Assembly: GCA_008297795.1 (NCBI GenBank)
Contig: VBQP01000012.1
Location: forward strand, 1 to 31,369
DNA length: 31,369 nucleotides
DNA from: Thermoplasmata archaeon
GTDB lineage: Archaea > Thermoplasmatota > E2 > UBA202 > DSCA01
Direction of reading: 5' to 3'
Under the pieces are notes generated by a model. That model was not told the origin of the DNA. It was given only the letters and a program-made list of their open reading frames with translations, and made no database searches. This document shows positions 6,886 to 13,461 of the stretch, piece after piece. The translations under genes were made by a program, and so were the position numbers. Position 1 is the first letter of the stretch. Each line of letters opens with the position of its first letter.

Positions 6886-8430
6886 TTAATTCTCGTAATT
6901 GAAATATGTTAAATCTAGGTCATGCCAGTCATCGAAATCGTTCATGCCATGGGAGCCATCTGAGTAGTCAACAAGTATGTACGTATAACCATAATTCATG
7001 CAACTTTTGTAAGGACGGTATTTCCAGTAATCTAATTTCCACGGGGAGATTGTATCGGGATTGTCCACTCCCGGATTGAATATATCGAGGGTATGCCCTG
7101 TCTCATGCATGAAAACACTGCCATACACTATAGCCCTGTCAACAAAGAACAGTTGCCTGCATTTATCCTCTATGTACTTGGTGGAAATCTGGAATTCATC
7201 TCTTTTTATGGTATATCCGTTGAATCCGCCATCATAAACAACAAGGGCGTAGTGAAATATGCCCTGCCTCCATTCGTTTTCGCCGTTGTGCAGAAAATAT
7301 GTTTCGTAGTAGTCTTCCCTCAGCTTCCTCCCGCTTGTTTTTGCTGCAAATGGTATCATCTCCCCGCCGCCCATGCACCCATCATCAAGATGGTAAACAA
7401 TATTGTGCTTATCATAGGCGGTGCGAAGTACATCCTTTGAACCATCTGGAAGCAAACTGGCAGGTTCACCGTTGGGGCCTGCCTCCATCTGGTCAACTTC
7501 TATGAACAAATCCTTTCTGAATGGGTCGGAGCCCCACTGGGAGGTGAGATATTCCTCCACATTATTCAGCCCATCTTCATCTTCATCGATATTGGTGTGG
7601 TTCTCCCATACAAACGGATCGTAAAGCCATACGTCCTCGACTTCGTCATTCCACCAGTGGAGTTGAAAATAGTGTCCCCATTTCCATTCCCATTCTATCG
7701 GTACGCCATCCCCATCAGCATCTTCTCCCGTGTTATCAACTTCGGGGTCTGTATGGTATATGTTTTCCTCTGTCCAGTAAGGTATGCCATCTCCGTCATA
7801 GTCATTCTGATAAATATCGAACCATATTTCGCAATCCCTGTTGCTCTGGTATATGCTATTGTCATCGCATCCATTTGCTCTCCCGTAGCCGCTCAAATCA
7901 GGGTAACCCCAGTATTCTTCGGGGGAATTAAAATCGTCGCCATACCAGTGTCCTGTCTTTATGCTGTACATGAGGTCGAGGTCGCGGCTTCCGGTATAAT
8001 TGTCGTAGTTGTTATCTATATCGCACAACTTGTCACCAAGCGGGTCGGCATCCCAGAGCTGTATTGTTATATTTACAAATTCTTTATCATCTGGAACATC
8101 GAGCGAGACGCTCCAGTCAGGATTGACATATCTCTGATTTCTCCAGACAGGGCTTTTAAACTCCTCCCCGTTGATGAACACCTTTACATAAAAATCCGGG
8201 TCGCTGAATCTGTCTATCTCGTCGATGGTCCTTCCAAGATATTTCGTTTCCAGTGAGCGAATTTCCTTTATCTTCACGGTGACGGCAACATCATCCAGAG
8301 GGTCGTAATCCTCTGAGGTTTTCGTCGAACTAAAATTATTTCTCCCTTCCTTTTCCAGGAAAGTAAAGCCGTTCAGTGGGGCAGCAATCAATATTGCTGT
8401 TGCAACAGCCAGCAAAGCAATTTTTTTCAT
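6886..8430 (-). CDS. Secreted zinc metalloprotease-like protein with C2-like and EF-hand-type segments
   Basis: 514 residues from the chosen ATG. An N-terminal signal peptide (MKKIALLAVATAILIAAP) points to export. Residues about 40-130 resemble a C2-type beta domain (FYVKVFINGEEF ... NITIQLWDADPLGDKL). A calcium-binding stretch in the style of thrombospondin type 3/EF loops follows, with DYDGDGIPYWTEEN, EDADGDGVPIEWEW and DEDEDGLNNVEEY. The catalytic zinc motif is HETGH with H442, E443 and H446, and a later SCMNYG resembles the Met-turn of metzincins, although the usual third His position is Asn 452. The conserved tail DYSDGSHGMNDFDDW is also familiar from archaeal homologues. An upstream in-frame ATG at 8466 is possible, but a TATA box at 8451-8458 favours 8430. 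The likely role is extracellular protein degradation. Confidence 0.8.
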   Translation of the reverse strand: MKKIALLAVATAILIAAPLNGFTFLEKEGRNNFSSTKTSEDYDPLDDVAVTVKIKEIRSLETKYLGRTIDEIDRFSDPDFYVKVFINGEEFKSPVWRNQRYVNPDWSVSLDVPDDKEFVNITIQLWDADPLGDKLCDIDNNYDNYTGSRDLDLMYSIKTGHWYGDDFNSPEEYWGYPDLSGYGRANGCDDNSIYQSNRDCEIWFDIYQNDYDGDGIPYWTEENIYHTDPEVDNTGEDADGDGVPIEWEWKWGHYFQLHWWNDEVEDVWLYDPFVWENHTNIDEDEDGLNNVEEYLTSQWGSDPFRKDLFIEVDQMEAGPNGEPASLLPDGSKDVLRTAYDKHNIVYHLDDGCMGGGEMIPFAAKTSGRKLREDYYETYFLHNGENEWRQGIFHYALVVYDGGFNGYTIKRDEFQISTKYIEDKCRQLFFVDRAIVYGSVFMHETGHTLDIFNPGVDNPDTISPWKLDYWKYRPYKSCMNYGYTYILVDYSDGSHGMNDFDDWHDLDLTYFNYEN

Positions 8431-8450
8431 GTTTATGCAGTTTAAACCAT

Positions 8451-8458
8451 TATAAAAA
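8451..8458 (-). promoter_or_regulatory. TATA box of the secreted protease gene
   Basis: On the minus strand TTTTATAA lies 21-28 nt before the ATG at 8430, which supports the shorter start directly in front of the signal peptide. Confidence 0.5.
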
Positions 8459-8480
8459 TCTTTCAACGCCCAGAAATAGT

Positions 8481-8489
8481 TTTATATTT
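8481..8489 (+). promoter_or_regulatory. TATA box of the PIN-ATPase/Nudix operon
   Basis: TTTATATTT lies 21-29 nt before the ATG at 8510. It overlaps a possible TTG start at 8489, so that upstream start is unlikely. It is divergent from, and separate from, the box at 8451. Confidence 0.6.
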
Positions 8490-8509
8490 TGCAAGCGTTA
8501 AGCACATTA

Positions 8510-10300
8510 ATGAAAGTGGTTCCCGATACCTCGGTAATAGTCGATGGAAGGATAACGGGGTTAATCAGAGCAGGCGAACTCGAAAATGCAGACGTACTAA
8601 TCCCGGAGGCTGTTGTTGCAGAACTTGAGCATCAGGCAAACGAAGGGTTTGAAAGCGGCATAAGCGGGCTGAACGAGATAGTCCAGTTGCAGAATTTTCA
8701 TAAAGAGGGTAAAATAAACCTTCGTTTCCTGGGCGAGCGCCCCTCCCCGGAGACGATATTCCATGCAGGCGAAATAGATGCAGTAATAAGAAAAGTATCT
8801 GAAGAAAGCCGCGCAGTGTTGTTCACATCAGACCGCCTGCAGGCTCATGTGGCTGAGGCGAAGGGGATAAAAGTTTATTACATCCGTCCCGAGCAGGAGG
8901 CGAAGGAACTGGAACTCAGAAAATTTTTTGATGAAGGTGTAATGAGTGTCCATCTGCGCGAGGGATGCGTTCCGTATGCCAAAAGAGGAAAGCCAGGAGA
9001 ATTTGAAATTGTGAAACTCGGGAGGAGAAGGCTGAAAGAGAAGGAAATGGAGGAAATGAGCAGGGAGGTAATAGAGGCAGCAAAAAGGGAAAAAAACAGT
9101 TTTATTGAGATTGAAAGGAAGGGCGTTACAGTTGTGCAACTGGGCTCAATGAGAATTGTTATCGCACGTCCTCCTTTCTCTGACAGATTCGAAATAACTG
9201 CAACCCAGCCGGTGGTTAAACTATCTCTCGAGGATTATGGACTTGATGAAGAAACAAAGGAAAGATTATCTGATTACAGGAGGGGCGTAATTGTTTCTGG
9301 TCCGCCCGGCTCCGGCAAGTCAACATTTGCCCAGGCAGTTGCAGAATATCTGAAGGAGAAAGGGGCTATTGTAAAAACAATGGAAAACCCCCGTGACCTT
9401 CAGGTCAGCGATGAAATCACCCAATATGCCCCCCTGGAAAACAGCATGGAACTTACATCTGACGTACTCCTTCTTGTGAGACCCGATTTCGTTGTTTACG
9501 ACGAGGTGAGAAAAAGTGAGGATTTCCGCATATTTGCAGACATGCGCCTTGCGGGGATAGGTCTCATAGGTGTCACTCATGCGAACCGTGCCATAGATGC
9601 CGTGCAGCGTTTGATAGGGAGAGTCGAACTGGGAATGATACCCCAGGTTTCTGATACGGTGATACATATAAAGGGCGGGAAAATAGAGCAGATACTGGAG
9701 TTGGAATTTACGGTCACACTGCCGTCGGGCATGGAGGACGCAGACCTCGCCCGCCCTGTCATAATGGTGAGGGATTTTCACACAAAAGAGCAACTTTATG
9801 AGATATACACCTACGGGGAGCAGGTTGTTGTTATGGCTGTTGAAGGAGAGAAGGCAAAAAATTCTCTGGAAAAACTTGCCGAAATGCAAATTCGCTCTAT
9901 AATAGAAAGGTATGTTGATGGCAGGGTTGAAGTTGAGATGAAATCCAGCAATTCTGCTGTTGTGTATGTCGAGGAGAGAAACATTTCCCGCATAATAGGA
10001 AAGGCAGGAAAGACAATTTCCAGAATAGAAGAAGAAGCAGGCATAAAATTAAATGTGCAACCTCTCTCTTCGCCGTCAGAAATAGTCCCCTCCATCTTCA
10101 AAAGAAAAAATTACCTTGTCATACAGGCAGGCAGGGCGTACAGCGGCAGGGAAGCGGACATTATTGTGGATGGTAAGGTGATTTTATCGGGGAGTCTTTC
10201 ACCTCAGGGAAGTATTAGAATAAGCAGGAAGAGCAAGCACGGAAAAGAGATAGTGAATGCCATAGCATCCAACAGTGAAATAGTGATGAAAGTGAGGTAA
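8510..10300 (+). CDS. PIN domain - ATPase - KH domain protein (COG1855-type)
   Basis: 596 residues from the leaderless ATG. The N-terminal PIN nuclease domain (about 1-135) has the expected acidic residues in VPDTSVIVDGR, VVAELEHQ, GEIDAVIRK and LFTSDRLQAH. The central ATPase domain belongs to the VirB11/PilT-like secretion ATPases: Walker A GPPGSGKST at about 264-272, then VRPDFVVYDEVRK as the Walker B region and LIGVTHANRAIDA. A KH RNA-binding domain with the GKAGKT loop follows (about 490-515). This architecture is widespread in archaea. A role in RNA processing or ribosome-associated quality control is plausible but, as far as I know, unproven. A Nudix gene starts 3 nt after the stop, so the two form an operon. 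The TATA box at 8481 excludes the longer TTG start. Confidence 0.92.
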   Translation: MKVVPDTSVIVDGRITGLIRAGELENADVLIPEAVVAELEHQANEGFESGISGLNEIVQLQNFHKEGKINLRFLGERPSPETIFHAGEIDAVIRKVSEESRAVLFTSDRLQAHVAEAKGIKVYYIRPEQEAKELELRKFFDEGVMSVHLREGCVPYAKRGKPGEFEIVKLGRRRLKEKEMEEMSREVIEAAKREKNSFIEIERKGVTVVQLGSMRIVIARPPFSDRFEITATQPVVKLSLEDYGLDEETKERLSDYRRGVIVSGPPGSGKSTFAQAVAEYLKEKGAIVKTMENPRDLQVSDEITQYAPLENSMELTSDVLLLVRPDFVVYDEVRKSEDFRIFADMRLAGIGLIGVTHANRAIDAVQRLIGRVELGMIPQVSDTVIHIKGGKIEQILELEFTVTLPSGMEDADLARPVIMVRDFHTKEQLYEIYTYGEQVVVMAVEGEKAKNSLEKLAEMQIRSIIERYVDGRVEVEMKSSNSAVVYVEERNISRIIGKAGKTISRIEEEAGIKLNVQPLSSPSEIVPSIFKRKNYLVIQAGRAYSGREADIIVDGKVILSGSLSPQGSIRISRKSKHGKEIVNAIASNSEIVMKVR

Positions 10301-10303
10301 AAT

Positions 10304-10705
10304 ATGCCGGATGTTGTGACCTGTGTGCTTTTGCATGATGGAAAAATCCTTCTCCTGAAGAGAAGCGATAAAGTTGGTACCTACAGAGGAAAGTGGGCAT
10401 GTGTTTCAGGATATGTGGAGGAAGGAGATAAAATAGAGGACAGGGCTTTCAGAGAAATAGAGGAGGAGACAGGATTATCAAGGGATAATTTAAAACTGGA
10501 AAAGACGGGGCAACCTGTTGGGTTTTTTGATGAGGCAGAGAAGAAGTCGTGGAGGGTGCATCCCTTCCTTTTCACTTCTGATACTGGCGATGTGAAAATA
10601 GACTGGGAGCATATCGAATATAGGTGGATAGAACCCTCTGAAATAGGAAATTACGATACGGTCCCGAAGCTGAAGGAAGTTGTGAAATCGCTCATATCTC
10701 GATAA
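10304..10705 (+). CDS. Nudix hydrolase
   Basis: 133 residues, a typical single-domain Nudix length. Nudix enzymes hydrolyse nucleoside diphosphates linked to another group, often to clean the nucleotide pool or cap-like ends. The Nudix box runs from the Gly of SGYVEEGDK through REIEEETGL: G-x5-D-x7-REIEEETGL. It fits the consensus except that the first Glu is Asp. The N-terminal strand DVVTCVLLHDGKILLLKRS is the usual start of the fold. The ATG lies 3 nt after the upstream stop, so it is co-transcribed with the PIN-ATPase gene, hinting at a shared RNA or nucleotide theme. The substrate cannot be read from the sequence. Its 3' end overlaps the convergent gene at 10692-11267 by 14 bp. Confidence 0.93.
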   Translation: MPDVVTCVLLHDGKILLLKRSDKVGTYRGKWACVSGYVEEGDKIEDRAFREIEEETGLSRDNLKLEKTGQPVGFFDEAEKKSWRVHPFLFTSDTGDVKIDWEHIEYRWIEPSEIGNYDTVPKLKEVVKSLISR

Positions 10706-11267
10706 TTTTTATTTCGACTACCTGTTTTACCCACAATCTGGAAGAGGTTATTTTTCCATCATCGACATAGGCAATTCTGAGGGGACCATCATCAAAATTG
10801 TATTCTCCGTCCTCGGCATAAGCAAGAAGCATTGTCACGCCGCCTGCACCGCTTTCATTTCCGCTGGTATCGTAAGTCGTAACGTTGCCAAGAATTTCAT
10901 CCATTGTATAATTTACCGAGTAGTTGTCTGAGGCTATTACCTGTATTTCATACTCCCCGGGAAGATTAAACTCGTCGAGAAACTTTATCATCCTCACTCC
11001 TGTGTAACTTTTAACGCCTTTGATGTCCCCATGTGAGGTTTTATACCCGCCTGTTCCTGTAAATTCATCAATTTTTTTCAAATCGGAAAGAGTGTAGTTA
11101 TATCGCTCGTCGCCATAATACACTGTGAGAAGCACTTCTCCTCCAGTTTCTTTTCCTGAATTGCCCGAATGATTGCTGTATAGATTGTAATATGCAAAAA
11201 CCCCTACCGCGACAAGAATTGCCACCACAAATATTCCCCCCACTATCTTATCCATATTTTTCGCCAT
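10692..11267 (-). CDS. Membrane-anchored protein with molybdopterin-oxidoreductase-like fold
   Basis: 191 residues. An N-terminal transmembrane anchor (IVGGIFVVAILVAVGVFAYY, about residues 8-27) is followed by a Ser/Gly/Asn linker and one globular domain outside the cell. The domain resembles the sulfite-oxidase-type molybdopterin-binding fold as seen in small uncharacterised archaeal and bacterial proteins: YTLSDLKKIDEFTGTGGYKT, then GVKSYTGVRMIKFLDEF, IQVIASDNYSVNYTMDE, and MLLAYAEDG ... GPLRIAYVDD. There is no cysteine anywhere, so the Cys that ligates molybdenum in sulfite oxidases is missing and cofactor binding is doubtful. A sensing or binding role is possible. The start is supported by a TATA-like element at 11284-11295. 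It is divergent from the regulator at 11399, with a perfect palindrome between them. Confidence 0.7.
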   Translation of the reverse strand: MAKNMDKIVGGIFVVAILVAVGVFAYYNLYSNHSGNSGKETGGEVLLTVYYGDERYNYTLSDLKKIDEFTGTGGYKTSHGDIKGVKSYTGVRMIKFLDEFNLPGEYEIQVIASDNYSVNYTMDEILGNVTTYDTSGNESGAGGVTMLLAYAEDGEYNFDDGPLRIAYVDDGKITSSRLWVKQVVEIKIIEI

Positions 11268-11283
11268 ATATCCGAAATCCTGG

Positions 11284-11295
11284 TTTATATATAAG
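11284..11295 (-). promoter_or_regulatory. TATA box of the molybdopterin-fold protein gene
   Basis: On the minus strand an AT-rich element reading about CTTATATATAAA lies 17-28 nt before the ATG at 11267. Confidence 0.5.
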
Positions 11296-11314
11296 TTTTA
11301 TAGTGCTGCATCTG

Positions 11315-11331
11315 TTGTTCTCTCAGAACAA
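11315..11331. promoter_or_regulatory. Perfect 7-bp inverted repeat, candidate operator
   Basis: TTGTTCT-CTC-AGAACAA is a perfect 7-bp palindrome with a 3-nt spacer. It lies between the TATA boxes of two divergent genes, one of which encodes a winged-helix regulator, so it is a natural candidate for the binding site of that regulator. Confidence 0.55.
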
Positions 11332-11368
11332 TTTTGTCAACCGTTTACAATATATATAACTTCGAATA

Positions 11369-11377
11369 TTATAAATA
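11369..11377 (+). promoter_or_regulatory. TATA box of the FilR1-type regulator gene
   Basis: TTATAAATA lies 22-30 nt before the ATG at 11399. No Shine-Dalgarno is seen. Confidence 0.6.
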
Positions 11378-11398
11378 CCAGAACACAATATTGAACAC

Positions 11399-12220
11399 AT
11401 GGGGAGGAAAGGTTATTCCATATATGAGGACACAGGCGACCTTCTCAAATTCATAACCTCCTCGGGTGTGAGGATTAAGATGATGATAGGTCTGATGGAA
11501 GGATGCAAAACCTCGGGGCAGTTACGCGATGAGATAGGAGTTAGTTCATCGACTGTCATACACGCTGCAAGAGACCTTGAAAAAGAAGGGCTGCTTGTGG
11601 AAAAAGAGGACGGATATCATCTTACATCTGTTGGAAGCGTTATATCCTCAAAAATATACGAATTGATAAGGACAATGGCAACCCTGGAGAAGCACAGAGA
11701 TTTCTGGCTCAGTCATGATGTGGAAGGAATACCTGAAAAATTTCTTGACAGAATAGGTGAGATAGAAGATTATGAAATACTGACCTCAAGTGTCAAGGAT
11801 ATATTCAAGACACTAACTGTGTATGTTGAATTTACAAAGAAAGCAAAGAGATTCTACGGTGTTTCCCCCATATTTGTGGATGCGTTTGTGTCACTGGTGA
11901 AAAAACTGATTAAAAACGAAGCAGAGGTTGAACTGGTGCTCACAAGGGATGTTGTTAAGGAACTTGTGAAGAAAGATAAGAAAGGATTTAAGGAAATACT
12001 TTCAAATAATAAAATATCCATCTGGCAAATTAATGAGGATGTGAGGGTGGCTTTTACAGTCACAGATTCCATATTCTCATTGGGGCTATTCGGACTGGAT
12101 GGAATATATGATCCGTCTCACGATTTGGTGAGTAGAGATAAAGGGGCGATAAATTGGGGTAGAGAGCTATTTGAATACTACAAGAGTCGGGCAAAAAAAC
12201 TGGAATTGGAGAACATCTGA
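11399..12220 (+). CDS. Winged-helix transcriptional regulator, FilR1 (DUF1724) type
   Basis: 273 residues. The N-terminal winged helix-turn-helix covers about 10-85: TSGQLRDEIGVSSSTVIHAARDLEKEGLLVEKEDGYHLTSVG contains the recognition helix and wing. A middle linker (HRDFWLSHDVEGIPEKFLDRIGEIEDYEI) and the C-terminal ligand-binding-like domain (about 130-255) match the archaeal family that includes the FilR1 regulator of methanogens. In this family the C-terminal domain is thought to sense a small ligand; the ligand here is unknown. The gene has its own TATA box, and a palindrome at 11315-11331 suggests autoregulation together with control of the divergent gene. The following UbiA gene begins inside its 3' end, so the two are probably co-transcribed. 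Confidence 0.88.
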   Translation: MGRKGYSIYEDTGDLLKFITSSGVRIKMMIGLMEGCKTSGQLRDEIGVSSSTVIHAARDLEKEGLLVEKEDGYHLTSVGSVISSKIYELIRTMATLEKHRDFWLSHDVEGIPEKFLDRIGEIEDYEILTSSVKDIFKTLTVYVEFTKKAKRFYGVSPIFVDAFVSLVKKLIKNEAEVELVLTRDVVKELVKKDKKGFKEILSNNKISIWQINEDVRVAFTVTDSIFSLGLFGLDGIYDPSHDLVSRDKGAINWGRELFEYYKSRAKKLELENI

Positions 12221-13067
12221 ATTAATTGCTGCTCGACTCAGGGCGTTAATCTCGCTGCTGTTATTTTCACCTATAAACGTAGCTTTAAGTGGATTCTCCG
12301 TTGCTTACATTTCCTTCCTCCTTTCCGGTGTTAACCCAAATGCCTGCCTGATAAGCGCTTTTCTGATCACTTTCAGCGTCTATAATCTCAATCTCCTTAC
12401 AGATAAAAAAGAAGATTCTCTGAACTTCCCGGAGAGGGAGAAATATTATATCAGCGAGGACAAGAAGTTAATCTTCATATCCATTTCCTTTTACACCCTG
12501 GCTTTGTTTATTGGTGGCTTTGTAAACCCGTTAAGCATATTCGCTCTCTCGATTCCTCTTCTCCTTGGCATATTCTACAGTGTAAGGATAAATGGTTTCA
12601 GGTTCAAGGACTATTTCATAGGGAAGAATGCAACTGTATCTCTATCATGGGCTATGGAAGCATCGCTTCTGCCTGCGGCGTTTTCCTTCAATAGTTCTGT
12701 TATAGCAATGATTTTCCTGTTCATTTTCATAAAGGGAATGATAAACACAATACTGTTTGATATCAGAGACGTGGAGGGGGATATAAGGGCCGGGGTGCGT
12801 ACCATACCATCCATACTGGGGGTAAAAAACACAAGAAATCTGCTTTTTGCAATGAACACATTGCTGATAACATGGGTGCTATTTGCTTTTTACAATTCAA
12901 TGTTTATTCTTTACATACCTGTTTTTGTTTTCTGTATAATTTACGGTTACTTTTACATAATTTATTTCTCAAGGAAGAGGGAGATACCGAGAACTCACTA
13001 TGGGGTATTCATAGATGGCGAGTGGATATTCCTTCTCATGCTGTTTTTGCTCACTGGATTTTTTTAG
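12171..13067 (+). CDS. UbiA-family prenyltransferase (start uncertain)
   Basis: Up to 298 residues with eight or nine hydrophobic segments. UbiA enzymes attach an isoprenoid chain to an acceptor inside the membrane, in archaea for ether lipids, quinones or heme. Both Asp-rich motifs are visible: NLLTDKKED (NxxxDxxxD) near residue 72 and DIRDVEGD near residue 200. These bind the prenyl diphosphate through Mg2+. The specific acceptor cannot be told. The start is odd: the only usual start codon before the first membrane segment is a TTG at 12171, which overlaps the upstream regulator gene by 50 nt. A rarer start such as ATT just after the regulator stop, at about 12225, would remove the overlap. 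Translational coupling to the regulator is likely either way. Confidence 0.85.
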   Translation: MNTTRVGQKNWNWRTSELIAARLRALISLLLFSPINVALSGFSVAYISFLLSGVNPNACLISAFLITFSVYNLNLLTDKKEDSLNFPEREKYYISEDKKLIFISISFYTLALFIGGFVNPLSIFALSIPLLLGIFYSVRINGFRFKDYFIGKNATVSLSWAMEASLLPAAFSFNSSVIAMIFLFIFIKGMINTILFDIRDVEGDIRAGVRTIPSILGVKNTRNLLFAMNTLLITWVLFAFYNSMFILYIPVFVFCIIYGYFYIIYFSRKREIPRTHYGVFIDGEWIFLLMLFLLTGFF

Positions 13068-13107
13068 TCCAAAACAATAAAATATGGTGATGCATTCCCC
13101 TATTTAT

Positions 13108-13213
13108 GGCCCGGGTGGTGTAGCGGTAACATAAGGGACTGTGGATCCCTTGTCTCGGGTTCAAAAGAGAATATGCAGGGAGTTGCATTCTCATGAAAAT
13201 CCCGGCCCGGGCC
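13108..13213 (+). tRNA. tRNA-His (GTG), interrupted by an intron in the T-loop
   Basis: The acceptor GCCCGGG (13109-13115) pairs perfectly with CCCGGGC (13206-13212). An extra G at 13108 faces C73 at 13213, the G-1:C73 pair that identifies histidine tRNAs. The anticodon arm is AGGGA-CTGTGGA-TCCCT (13134-13150) with anticodon GTG. The T-stem is TCGGG/CCCGG. Its loop is broken after TTCAAA by a 34-nt insertion and resumes with T, giving a normal 7-nt TTCAAAT loop when the insertion is removed. CCA is not encoded. Confidence 0.95.
13166..13199 (+). other. Intron of tRNA-His at T-loop position 59/60
   Basis: A bulge-helix-bulge is visible. The T-stem is the outer helix. TTCA (13160-13163) with TGAA (13194-13197) forms the 4-bp central helix. 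AAA (13164-13166) and AAT (13198-13200) are the 3-nt bulges, and GAGAA/TTCTC plus TGCA/TGCA form the inner hairpin. Cutting each bulge after its second base gives exactly a standard T-loop. One unpaired A (13193) sits between the inner and central helices. Confidence 0.85.
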
Positions 13214-13250
13214 CTCCATCATTTTTCACTCTAAAAATTTCAAAAGGGGC

Positions 13251-13308
13251 GGGGGGAGAGGCGGCATTTAAACCACCTGGAGTAGAGAGCTAATCTTGTC
13301 CTCCCCCC
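13251..13308. repeat. G-rich/C-rich inverted repeat
   Basis: GGGGGGAG (13251-13258) is complementary to CTCCCCCC (13301-13308) across a 42-nt loop, between tRNA-His and the histidine kinase gene. It may be a terminator-like or structured RNA element. No gene is visible in 13214-13461. Confidence 0.4.
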
Positions 13309-13312
13309 AGTT

Positions 13313-13403
13313 TGCTATCTTTTTGCTATCATAATGATAATATTCTGGCAATATATAAAACTATCGATTTTTTTCTGTATTCTCATTCACTTTTCAGATA
13401 GCA
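13313..13403. promoter_or_regulatory. TGCTATC repeats upstream of the histidine kinase
   Basis: TGCTATC occurs at 13313-13319 and 13324-13330, 11 bp apart or one DNA turn. Its reverse complement GATAGCA is at 13397-13403. All lie upstream of the kinase TATA box, so they are candidate regulator half-sites. Confidence 0.35.
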
Positions 13404-13427
13404 TTCTCATCAAAAAAAATATAAAGT

Positions 13428-13437
13428 TTATTATATC
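13428..13437 (+). promoter_or_regulatory. TATA-like element of the histidine kinase gene
   Basis: TTTATTATAT lies 25-34 nt before the ATG at 13462. Confidence 0.5.
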
Positions 13438-13461
13438 ATTTAAGCAATATTTACACACAAA

